A stretch of 11,756 nucleotides of DNA from Mycolicibacterium flavescens (lineage in GTDB: Bacteria; Actinomycetota; Actinomycetes; Mycobacteriales; Mycobacteriaceae): NCBI RefSeq assembly GCF_001722335.1, contig NZ_MIHA01000042.1, positions 1-11,756 on the forward strand, in the 5' to 3' direction. Below are positions 6,370-11,756 of the stretch, in pieces. Below the pieces are notes generated by a model that did not search any database, had not been told where the DNA came from, and saw nothing but the letters and a program-made list of their open reading frames with translations. Numbering within the stretch: position 1 is the stretch's first letter; each line of letters begins with the position of its first letter. The position numbers were made by a program, and so were the translations under genes.

Positions 6370-7169
6370 CTGGCTGGCTGGCGGGCAAACGCGCGTTAAT
6401 CGTGGGAGCAGGTTCGGGTATCGGTCGGGCCACGGTCGACGCGTTCCTGAACGAGGATGCCCGGGTGGCCGTGCTCGAGTACGACAGCGATAAGTGCGCC
6501 ACGCTGCGCCAGCAGCTGCCCGACGTTCCGGTGATCGAGGGCGATGGGACCACTCGCACCGCCAACGACGAAGCAGTGCAGGTCGCTGTCGACGCCTTCG
6601 GCGGACTCGACACATTGGTGAACTGCGTGGGGATTTTCGATTTCTACCGCCGTATTCAGGACATCCCCGCCGAGCTGATCGACCAGGCGTTCGACGAAAT
6701 GTTTCGCATCAACGTCCTGAGTCATATCCACTCAGTCAAGGCAGCAGTGCCGGCGCTGATGGGCCAGGACGGCGCCTCGATCGTGCTCACCGAGTCCGCG
6801 TCATCGTTCTATCCAGGACGCGGCGGCCTGCTGTATGTGGCGTCGAAGTTCGCGGTGCGCGGCGTAGTCACTGCACTGGCTCACGAACTCGCGCCGAGGA
6901 TCCGTGTGAACGGTGTCGCCCCCGGGGGGACGTTGAACACCGACCTGCGCGGACTCGACAGCCTCGACCTTGGCGCCCGCCGTCTGGATGCTGCACCAGA
7001 TCGGGCCCGCGAATTGGCTGCCCGCACACCGCTGGGCGTGGCCCTATCGGGTGAAGACCACGCCTGGAGTTACGTCTTCCTCGCTTCTCACCGCTCCCGC
7101 GGGCTCACCGGCGAAACGATCCATCCCGACGGCGGTTTCAGCCTCGGACCCCCACCCCAGCGGAATTGA
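6366..7169 (+). CDS. Short-chain dehydrogenase, probable cis-dihydrodiol dehydrogenase
   Basis: This enzyme would oxidise the cis-dihydrodiol to the aromatic diol (catechol type) with NAD+. The 267-residue product has the Rossmann motif GAGSGIG (14-20), acidic D61 in EGDGT, NCVG (86-89), the structural Asn of RINVLSH (N116), and the catalytic set S144, Y157, K161 in TESASSFYPGRGG and YVASK. VNGVAPGG and TDLRG near 182-196 resemble BphB/NahB-type dihydrodiol dehydrogenases. The frame is open back to 6255, but the start at 6366 is preferred because it sits in an ATGA overlap and follows GAGGAGG. The neighbours are the complete dioxygenase system. The alternative is another SDR alcohol dehydrogenase acting on the same pathway. 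Confidence 0.88.
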   Translation: MTGWLAGKRALIVGAGSGIGRATVDAFLNEDARVAVLEYDSDKCATLRQQLPDVPVIEGDGTTRTANDEAVQVAVDAFGGLDTLVNCVGIFDFYRRIQDIPAELIDQAFDEMFRINVLSHIHSVKAAVPALMGQDGASIVLTESASSFYPGRGGLLYVASKFAVRGVVTALAHELAPRIRVNGVAPGGTLNTDLRGLDSLDLGARRLDAAPDRARELAARTPLGVALSGEDHAWSYVFLASHRSRGLTGETIHPDGGFSLGPPPQRN

Positions 7170-7197
7170 ACCCGACGAACACAGGGAAGGAAAGCAG

Positions 7198-7398
7198 ATG
7201 GGCGGAGTTATAAAGGCTAAGCGCGAGGTATGTCAGGGCTACGCGAACTGTGTCGTTGCGGCCGAGGATTACTTCGACATCGACGATCGGGGACTCGTGG
7301 AGGTCCGCAAGACGGAGGTTCCTTCCGCGGACAGGACCCGGGTCGAGGAGGCTGCGCGCAGCTGTCCGGTGGCCGCGCTGGAAGTCCTAGACGAATGA
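7198..7398 (+). CDS. [3Fe-4S]-type ferredoxin of the dioxygenase system
   Basis: The 66-residue acidic protein carries electrons from the reductase to the Rieske oxygenase. Three cysteines, C12, C18 (CQGYANC) and C56 (SCP), have the spacing of single-cluster actinobacterial ferredoxins. The second Cys of a [4Fe-4S] site is replaced by Tyr (Y15), so a [3Fe-4S] cluster is expected, as in ferredoxins of P450 and PAH-dioxygenase systems of this phylum. A strong ribosome site (GGGAAGGA) precedes the ATG, 28 bases after the dehydrogenase stop. The stop overlaps the reductase start (ATGA, 7395-7398). It could in principle also serve a P450, but its position ties it to the oxygenase. Confidence 0.93.
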   Translation: MGGVIKAKREVCQGYANCVVAAEDYFDIDDRGLVEVRKTEVPSADRTRVEEAARSCPVAALEVLDE

Positions 7399-8636
7399 CG
7401 TCGCGGGTCGTCATCGTCGGCAGTTCTGTCGGCGGGGTCCGCACGGCCCAGGCGCTGCGCTCGCAAGGCTACGATGGCGACGTCGTCCTGGTGGGCGAGG
7501 AAACTGCGCTGCCCTACGACAAGCCGCCATTATCCAAGGCATTGCTTGCGGGTACGAGTGACATCGCCGCTGTGACGTTACTCAGTAGAGACGCTGCCGC
7601 CGCCGACCGCATCGAGCTTCTCCTCGGCCGCCGCGCGATCGGAGTGGATGTCGCAGCGTGTCAGGTCGAGTTCGCCGATGATGAGCCCCTGCGTTATGAC
7701 CACCTGGTGGTGGCCACCGGAGCCAGCGCGCGACCATCCCCGTGGGGCCACGGATCGGGCATTCATGTGCTCCGCACTCTGGAGGACTGTCTGCGGCTAC
7801 GGGACGACCTTGTCGCCGGTGTCCGCCTCGTGGTGATCGGGGGAGGATTCATCGGGGCCGAAGTTGCGTCAACCGCCCGGTCAATGGGGGGGCAGGTGAC
7901 CGTTGTCGACCCGGTGCCCGTTCCGATGAGCAGGGTTCTGACCGAAGAGATCGGCGAGTGGTTCATCGATTTGCACCGAAACCACGGAGTGCACACGCGC
8001 TTCGGTATCGGTGTCGAGAATATTGAGGGGGAGCGCGGCAACCTCAAGATCGGCCTCACGGACGGGACGGTCCTAGAAGCCGACACGGTGGTGGTGGGCA
8101 TCGGCGCCGTTCCGAATGACGGCTGGCTGATGCCGTCGGGACTGCTAGTCGATGACGGCCTGGTCTGCGACGAGTTCTGTCGTGCAGTTACGTCACAAAA
8201 CATCTACGCAGTCGGCGACGTGTCGCGTTGGTTCCATCGCGCCCGCGGCGTGACGATGCGCATCGAACACTGGACAAACGCGGTCGACCAGGCCTCTTGC
8301 GTCGCGCATAATATTTTGTTTCCCGATGAATTGCGCTGCTACGAGCCCGTCGAGTACGTCTGGAGCGACCAGTACGACTGGAAGATTCAGGTCTGTGGCC
8401 AGACAACTCACCTAGGAGAGCCACTCGTCGTCGGAGATCGACTGTCCGACAATCGATTCACAGTCCTCTACCCGGATGGCGAGCAACGTCTTGGTGGCGC
8501 GGCGGTGGTGAACTGGCCTCGAGCACTGATCGAGTGCAGGCGTGCGCTGCAGGCCGGTAGCGATCTCGAAAGTGTGCGGGGAAGGCTCGAAGTGTTGACG
8601 AACCCACCCGATACCGCCGCAACGCGATCGCCATAG
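7395..8636 (+). CDS. FAD-dependent ferredoxin reductase of the dioxygenase system
   Basis: The 413-residue reductase uses NAD(P)H to reduce the ferredoxin encoded just upstream. It belongs to the glutathione-reductase-like (BphA4/putidaredoxin reductase) class. Features in order: FAD dinucleotide motif VIVGSSVGG (6-14), the PYDKPPLSK segment (40-48) typical of this class, VVATGA (105-110), the NAD(P) motif VVIGGGFIGAEVAS (146-159), and the second FAD motif IYAVGDVS (270-277). The C-terminal domain (about 320-400) contains the usual YVWSDQYDWKIQVCG. The frame is open upstream to 7230, but ATG 7395 in the ATGA overlap gives the normal length and puts the FAD motif at the N-terminus. It ends the operon; terminator-like hairpins follow. 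Confidence 0.95.
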   Translation: MTSRVVIVGSSVGGVRTAQALRSQGYDGDVVLVGEETALPYDKPPLSKALLAGTSDIAAVTLLSRDAAAADRIELLLGRRAIGVDVAACQVEFADDEPLRYDHLVVATGASARPSPWGHGSGIHVLRTLEDCLRLRDDLVAGVRLVVIGGGFIGAEVASTARSMGGQVTVVDPVPVPMSRVLTEEIGEWFIDLHRNHGVHTRFGIGVENIEGERGNLKIGLTDGTVLEADTVVVGIGAVPNDGWLMPSGLLVDDGLVCDEFCRAVTSQNIYAVGDVSRWFHRARGVTMRIEHWTNAVDQASCVAHNILFPDELRCYEPVEYVWSDQYDWKIQVCGQTTHLGEPLVVGDRLSDNRFTVLYPDGEQRLGGAAVVNWPRALIECRRALQAGSDLESVRGRLEVLTNPPDTAATRSP

Positions 8637-8669
8637 TCGGGCCACAAGTGGTTGCGCGCCGCATTGCAA

Positions 8670-8720
8670 GTGGGACTGGTTTCCCACCGGACATGCTCGC
8701 TGCGGCTTCGCCGCGTTCTT
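8670..8720 (+). terminator. Terminator-like hairpins after the dioxygenase operon
   Basis: Two hairpins follow the reductase stop: GTGGGA-ctggtt-TCCCAC (8670-8687) and GCGGC-TTC-GCCGC (8702-8714). The latter is followed by GTTCTT, a short T-rich tail. Either could end transcription; the second looks better, though the stems are short. Confidence 0.4.
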
Positions 8721-9014
8721 AGCTCGGAATGTCGCGGCTTTCTACCGCGCGCGGTCCTCGGTGGCCGCGGCGCGGTATTCAGGTTTCGGCCACCGCCCCG
8801 GCTCGGTGGACAGCCCGATACCGCGCCTTGGGCGCCGGCATCACGGATGAGTTGCCGCGACCGCATCGCTCCCCTAGACGGAACTCGGCTCGAAACGGAG
8901 TGGCCGATCATCGAGGTTCGGGGCTGCGCCGCTGGCGACCGACCCACATCGGTGACCTCTGGGACCCTATCGACAACACAACCTGTCGCAGCCGACACGG
9001 CGCCACGAGTCATG

Positions 9015-9066
9015 AAGAAGACCTCGGAGGTTGTTGAGCGTTCCTAGCTCACTTGGAGGTCTTCTT
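9015..9066. repeat. Perfect 11-bp inverted repeat with nested hairpin
   Basis: AAGAAGACCTC (9015-9025) is exactly complementary to GAGGTCTTCTT (9056-9066). The 30-base loop contains a second stem, TGAGC (9035-9039) with GCTCA (9047-9051). TGTTC follows on the plus strand. It could work as a transcription terminator or attenuator, or be a leftover mobile-element end. Confidence 0.6.
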
Positions 9067-9081
9067 GTTCTCACCTCGCCA

Positions 9082-9098
9082 CGCCGTCACCAACGGCG
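9082..9098 (+). repeat. Short hairpin CGCCGT-cacca-ACGGCG
   Basis: A perfect 6-bp stem with a 5-base loop, itself bracketed by CTCACC (9070-9075) and GGTGAG (9110-9115). No T-tract follows. Its role is unclear; it lies just upstream of the second operon promoter. Confidence 0.4.
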
Positions 9099-9139
9099 AT
9101 GGTCAGTACGGTGAGGTTAGTACGCGGCACTTCCTGGTG

Positions 9140-9166
9140 TTGACGCAATCGGCCGGTCCCGATAAT
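9140..9166 (+). promoter_or_regulatory. Promoter of the cupin-aldolase operon
   Basis: TTGACG (9140-9145) and GATAAT (9161-9166) are 15 bases apart, shorter than ideal, so the -35 assignment is weaker than the -10. The -10 is placed by its exact correspondence to the -10 of the dioxygenase promoter inside the shared 44-bp element. The expected transcription start is near 9173. Confidence 0.5.
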
Positions 9167-9205
9167 CTCTAAGTGACAGAGTAGTGTTCTGCAAAACAGA
9201 GAAGG
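9162..9205 (+). promoter_or_regulatory. Shared operator-like element, copy B
   Basis: This is the second copy of the 44-bp element at 3929-3972. It keeps ATAATCTCT, GACAGAGT and GTTCTGCAAAAC (9186-9197), whose two halves match as a palindrome except for one symmetric pair, then CAGaGAAGG. Its last bases GAAGG (9201-9205) also serve as the ribosome binding site for ATG 9213, so a bound repressor would block both elongation and initiation. Confidence 0.6.
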
Positions 9206-9212
9206 TAGTCTC

Positions 9213-10298
9213 ATGTCGACCGCTGAGATTTCAGGGCTTCACGAATTCGACGCCGAGCTCGAGGCTGCCAACTTACGTGGACAATGGATCTACGACGACA
9301 TGCTGGAGAGCGTCGTCGGCGGGCCCAAGCCTGCGGGTGTTCCCTTTCTGTGGCGATGGCAGGACGTTCACGCGAAGCTTCTGAAGTCGTGCGACGTGAT
9401 GCCTGAAAGTTTGACGGCGCGACGCAATCTCTCGTTCATCAACCCGGATGCCCGAGGAACCACGCACACCATCAACATGGGTATGCAGATGCTCAAGCCC
9501 GGCGAGATTGCCTATGCGCACCGCCACACCATGGCGGCGCTCCGGTTCGCTATTCAAGGCGGCCCCGGCCTGGTGACTGTGGTGGATGGCGAGCCTTGTC
9601 AAATGGACACCTACGACCTGGTTCTGACCCCTCGCTGGACGTGGCATGACCATGAGAACGCCACCTCGGAGAACGTCGTTTGGCTCGACGTGCTGGATAT
9701 CGGCCTAGTGCTCGGGCTGAATGTGCCCTTCTATGAGCCCTATGGCGAGATGCGCCAACCTCAACGCGAGGACCCGGGAGAGCATCTCGCTGACCGCGGT
9801 GGGATGCTGCGCCCGGCGTGGGAGCAGGTCAAGGCGGCGAACTTCCCGTACCGCTATCCTTGGCGTGACGTCGAGCGGCAGCTCCAGCGGATGGCGGGCC
9901 TTGCGGGCAGTCCCTACGACGGCGTAGTCCTGCGTTATGCGAACCCCGTTACCGGCGGATCGACTATGCCAACGCTGGATTGCTGGGTGCAGTTGCTGCG
10001 GCCGGGCCAGCAGACCGAGGCCCATCGCCACACGTCGAGTGCCGTGTATTTCGTCGTGCGCGGTGAGGGAACTACGGTTGTCGACGGGGTCGAACTCGAC
10101 TGGGGGCCCCACGACAGCTTCGTGGTGCCCAACTGGAGCACCCATCACTTCGTCAACCGGTCGGCAGAAAATGCGTTGCTGTTCTCGGTCAACGACATCC
10201 CTACATTGAAGGCTCTCGATCTCTACTACGAAGAGCCCGAGCTGTCTTTGGGGACGCAGCCATTTCCGCCGGTCCCCGCTAACCTCCGAGCCCGCTGA
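9213..10298 (+). CDS. phdI: Bicupin ring-cleavage dioxygenase, 1-hydroxy-2-naphthoate/gentisate type
   Basis: This Fe(II) enzyme would cleave the ring of a monohydroxylated aromatic acid without needing a catechol. The 361-residue product has two cupin domains. The first has AHRHTMAALRF with H103 and H105 and the third ligand H145 or H147 in WTWHDHEN. The second has AHRHTSSAVYF (H271, H273) and STHHF (H311/H312), so both cupins keep metal-type histidines. The overall pattern matches the gentisate 1,2-dioxygenase/1-hydroxy-2-naphthoate dioxygenase/salicylate dioxygenase family. The PhdI-like reading (1-hydroxy-2-naphthoate to 2'-carboxybenzalpyruvate) is favoured because the next gene encodes a PhdJ-like aldolase that would use that product. 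GAAGG lies seven bases before the ATG. Family is secure; exact substrate is inferred, and gentisate or salicylate remain possible. Confidence 0.85.
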   Translation: MSTAEISGLHEFDAELEAANLRGQWIYDDMLESVVGGPKPAGVPFLWRWQDVHAKLLKSCDVMPESLTARRNLSFINPDARGTTHTINMGMQMLKPGEIAYAHRHTMAALRFAIQGGPGLVTVVDGEPCQMDTYDLVLTPRWTWHDHENATSENVVWLDVLDIGLVLGLNVPFYEPYGEMRQPQREDPGEHLADRGGMLRPAWEQVKAANFPYRYPWRDVERQLQRMAGLAGSPYDGVVLRYANPVTGGSTMPTLDCWVQLLRPGQQTEAHRHTSSAVYFVVRGEGTTVVDGVELDWGPHDSFVVPNWSTHHFVNRSAENALLFSVNDIPTLKALDLYYEEPELSLGTQPFPPVPANLRAR

Positions 10299-10306
10299 CG
10301 ATTCAC

Positions 10307-10314
10307 GAGAGAGG
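10307..10314 (+). promoter_or_regulatory. Ribosome binding site favouring GTG 10323
   Basis: GAGAGAGG ends eight bases before GTG 10323 but only two before GTG 10317. The spacing therefore supports the downstream GTG as the aldolase start. Confidence 0.5.
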
Positions 10315-10322
10315 CAGTGCAC

Positions 10323-11321
10323 GTGCGTGACACGAAGTTGACCGTCGATGACATCACCGGTGTCGTCGGCATTATCCCTACGCCCTCCATCCCGACGGCC
10401 GACCAACCGGGCACCGCGTTCTCCGTAGACCTCGATGAGGCGGCGAAGCTCGCCGACGCGATGGTCCGTGGCGGAGTGGATGTGCTCATGACCACAGGCA
10501 CCTTCGGCGAGTGCGCCTCGCTGACGTGGGACGAGTTGCAGAGCTTTGTCGCCACCGTGGTCGACGCCGTCGCGGGACGTATCCCGGTTTTCGCCGGAGC
10601 GACGACGCTCAATACCCGCGATACGATCACGAGGGGTCGCCGGCTCGGCGAGCTCGGCGCCGATGGCCTGTTCGTGGGTCGTCCGATGTGGCTGCCCCTG
10701 GATGACGCCGGCATCGTGCGCTTCTACCGGGATGTGGCCGAGGCAGTGCCGAACATGGCATTGGTGGTCTACGACAACCCCGGCGCCTTCAAGGGAAAGA
10801 TCGGGACGCCCGCCTACGAGGCACTCAGCCAGATACCCCAGGTCGTCGCTGCCAAGCATCTCGGGCTGCTCAGTGGCTCCGCCTTCCTTTCCGACCTCCG
10901 CGCGGTAAGCGGTCGCGTGCGGCTACTGCCGCTTGAGACTGACTGGTACTACTTTGCGCGGCTCTTCCCAGAAGAGGTCACCGCCTGCTGGTCGGGCAAT
11001 GTGGCCTGCGGCCCTGCGCCAGTAACGCACTTGCGCGACCTAATCAGAGCCCGCCGCTGGGACGACTGCCAAGCGCTCACCGACGAACTCGAGGGGGCTC
11101 TTGAGAAGCTGTACCCGGGCGGCAACTTCGCCGAATTCCTCAAGTACAGCATCCAGATCGACAACGCCCAATTCCAGGCGGCCGGTTTTATGCGCACGGG
11201 GCCCACCCGACCGCCGTACACCGAAGTGCCGGAGTCCTATTTGGCTGGCGGGCGCGAGGCCGGCAAGAACTGGGCCGCACTCCAGCAGCGCTATGCGTCA
11301 CTTGCCGTCTCGAACCACTGA
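10323..11321 (+). CDS. phdJ: Hydratase-aldolase, trans-2'-carboxybenzalpyruvate type (PhdJ/NahE family)
   Basis: This class I aldolase of the dihydrodipicolinate synthase/N-acetylneuraminate lyase superfamily would hydrate and split an aryl-substituted 2-oxobutenoate into an aromatic aldehyde and pyruvate. With GTG 10323 the protein has 332 residues in a TIM barrel. The pyruvate-binding motif is TTGTFGECASLTW (about 57-69), close to NahE/PhdJ proteins. The catalytic Tyr lies in VVYDNPG (Y150) and the Schiff-base Lys in VVAAKHLG (K178). It follows the cupin dioxygenase by 24 bases and precedes the extradiol gene by 18, so one mRNA is likely. Next to a PhdI-like enzyme, the likely substrate is 2'-carboxybenzalpyruvate, yielding 2-carboxybenzaldehyde. 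A NahE-like role (hydroxybenzylidenepyruvate to salicylaldehyde) is the alternative, given the downstream extradiol enzyme. GTG 10317 would add two residues. Confidence 0.87.
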   Translation: MRDTKLTVDDITGVVGIIPTPSIPTADQPGTAFSVDLDEAAKLADAMVRGGVDVLMTTGTFGECASLTWDELQSFVATVVDAVAGRIPVFAGATTLNTRDTITRGRRLGELGADGLFVGRPMWLPLDDAGIVRFYRDVAEAVPNMALVVYDNPGAFKGKIGTPAYEALSQIPQVVAAKHLGLLSGSAFLSDLRAVSGRVRLLPLETDWYYFARLFPEEVTACWSGNVACGPAPVTHLRDLIRARRWDDCQALTDELEGALEKLYPGGNFAEFLKYSIQIDNAQFQAAGFMRTGPTRPPYTEVPESYLAGGREAGKNWAALQQRYASLAVSNH

Positions 11322-11339
11322 ATCGCCTGAGGACAGCAC

Positions 11340-11756
11340 ATGTTGGTGAAGACGTTGGGTTATGTGGGTGTGGAGTCTCCGGATGCGAAGGAGTGGTTGG
11401 CGTTCGGTCCGGAGGTTTTGGGGATGGAGGCGGTTGAGGCGTCCAGTGGGTCGGTCCTGTTGCGGATCGACGACGCCGATCATCGTTTGGCTGTGCATCA
11501 CGGAGAGCGCAACCGGATGCTGTATGCGGGCTGGGATGTGGGCAGCGAGGAGGCGCTTGAGGCTGCCGGGGAGTTGTTGCATCAGCAGGGTATTGGGTTT
11601 GAGGTGGGAACCGAGGAGGACTGCGCAGCCCGCGGGGTGTTGGGCTTTTTGACGCTGTCGGATCCTTCGGGGTTGCGTCATGAGTTGTTTTACGGTCAGA
11701 AGGTGGTGCCGGGTTCCTTCCGGCCCGGTCGTGCGATATCGGGGTTCGTCACCGGT
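11340..11756 (+). CDS. Type I extradiol dioxygenase (BphC/NahC-like), N-terminal part only
   Basis: The gene runs off the right edge; 139 residues are visible, about half of the usual 290-300. It belongs to the vicinal-oxygen-chelate fold: the first, non-catalytic domain starts VKTLGYVGVESPDAKEWL, has LLRIDDADHRLAVHHGE, MLYAGWDV and the closing motif DPSGLRHELFYG (108-119). The visible sequence ends GFVTG, just before the place where the first Fe(II) His of the catalytic domain is expected. Such enzymes cleave dihydroxy-biphenyl or dihydroxy-naphthalene/phenanthrene rings next to the diol, the step after the dihydrodiol dehydrogenase encoded upstream. GAGGA (11329-11333) lies six bases before ATG 11340. 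Leucine is coded by TTG in 12 of 16 cases, unlike the aldolase gene before it, suggesting a separate origin. Confidence 0.92.
   Translation, partial: MLVKTLGYVGVESPDAKEWLAFGPEVLGMEAVEASSGSVLLRIDDADHRLAVHHGERNRMLYAGWDVGSEEALEAAGELLHQQGIGFEVGTEEDCAARGVLGFLTLSDPSGLRHELFYGQKVVPGSFRPGRAISGFVTG

Larger units (their letters stand above)
8637..9139. other. Intergenic stretch, possibly with a decayed gene
   Basis: Apart from the hairpins nothing is clearly functional here. One plus-strand frame around 8847-8990 gives DGTRLETEWPIIEVRG, loosely like the N-terminus of succinylglutamate desuccinylase/aspartoacylase-type proteins, but the downstream metal-binding HGxE is not found and the frame soon becomes low quality. 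Longer overlapping ORFs on both strands look like GC-rich spurious frames. The stretch separates the two operons. Confidence 0.4.

Noticed and set aside
8468..9013. Minus-strand ORF of 181 residues over the reductase end and the intergenic gap
   Set aside because: It is arginine/serine-rich, partly antisense to the reductase, and lacks a recognisable domain.
9213..10298. Calling the cupin protein a plain gentisate 1,2-dioxygenase
   Set aside because: Possible by family, but the adjacent hydratase-aldolase fits the 1-hydroxy-2-naphthoate route; no maleylpyruvate isomerase or hydrolase gene is visible nearby.
9705..10859. 384-residue minus-strand ORF spanning the cupin and aldolase genes
   Set aside because: It crosses two well-supported genes on the other strand and its His/Arg/Gly-rich sequence looks like an antisense shadow.
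1..11756. CRISPR arrays, tRNA or rRNA genes
   Set aside because: No regularly spaced repeats, no cloverleaf-type sequences and no rRNA signature stretches were seen on either strand.

Overview
The window reads as accessory DNA from a high-GC Gram-positive bacterium, most likely a Mycobacterium/Mycolicibacterium, Rhodococcus or Nocardioides relative. Supporting this are the codon use, ATGA-overlapped genes, a TANNNT -10 element seven bases before a start codon, and a gene set typical of actinobacterial degraders of polycyclic aromatics. Genus and substrate are inferred; no database search was possible.

Bases 1-2241 are mobile-element debris: an IS21-type terminus (1-127), a frameshifted N-terminal piece of a cytochrome P450 gene (about 128-410), and an IS256-family element (about 411-1862) whose transposase is broken by a frameshift near 1220-1226. 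Bases 1863-2241 hold nothing recognisable except a short tandem repeat.

Bases 2242-3545 (minus strand) carry an IclR-family regulator overlapping by one base (TGATG) an NTF2/SnoaL-like small protein gene. A divergent control region (3546-4019) follows.

Bases 4020-8636 (plus strand) form one tight operon: Rieske ring-hydroxylating dioxygenase alpha and beta subunits, an unrecognised 101-residue protein, a short-chain dehydrogenase resembling cis-dihydrodiol dehydrogenases, a [3Fe-4S]-type ferredoxin and a ferredoxin reductase. Together these are a complete three-component dioxygenase with its own electron supply, plus the enzyme that rearomatises the product.

Bases 8637-9139 are non-coding or decayed, with terminator-like hairpins and a perfect 11-bp inverted repeat. 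From 9213 a second operon runs off the right edge: a bicupin dioxygenase of the gentisate/1-hydroxy-2-naphthoate type (PhdI-like), a hydratase-aldolase (PhdJ/NahE-like), and the first half of a type I extradiol dioxygenase with clearly different codon use.

The two operons start with nearly the same 44-bp promoter-proximal element (3929-3972 and 9162-9205, 35 of 44 identical), running from the -10 box through a GTTCTnCAnAAC palindrome. The simplest reading is one regulon, probably under the adjacent IclR protein, that joins a ring-hydroxylating upper module to a ring-cleavage and aldolase lower module for a bicyclic or polycyclic aromatic acid such as a phenanthrene-pathway intermediate.
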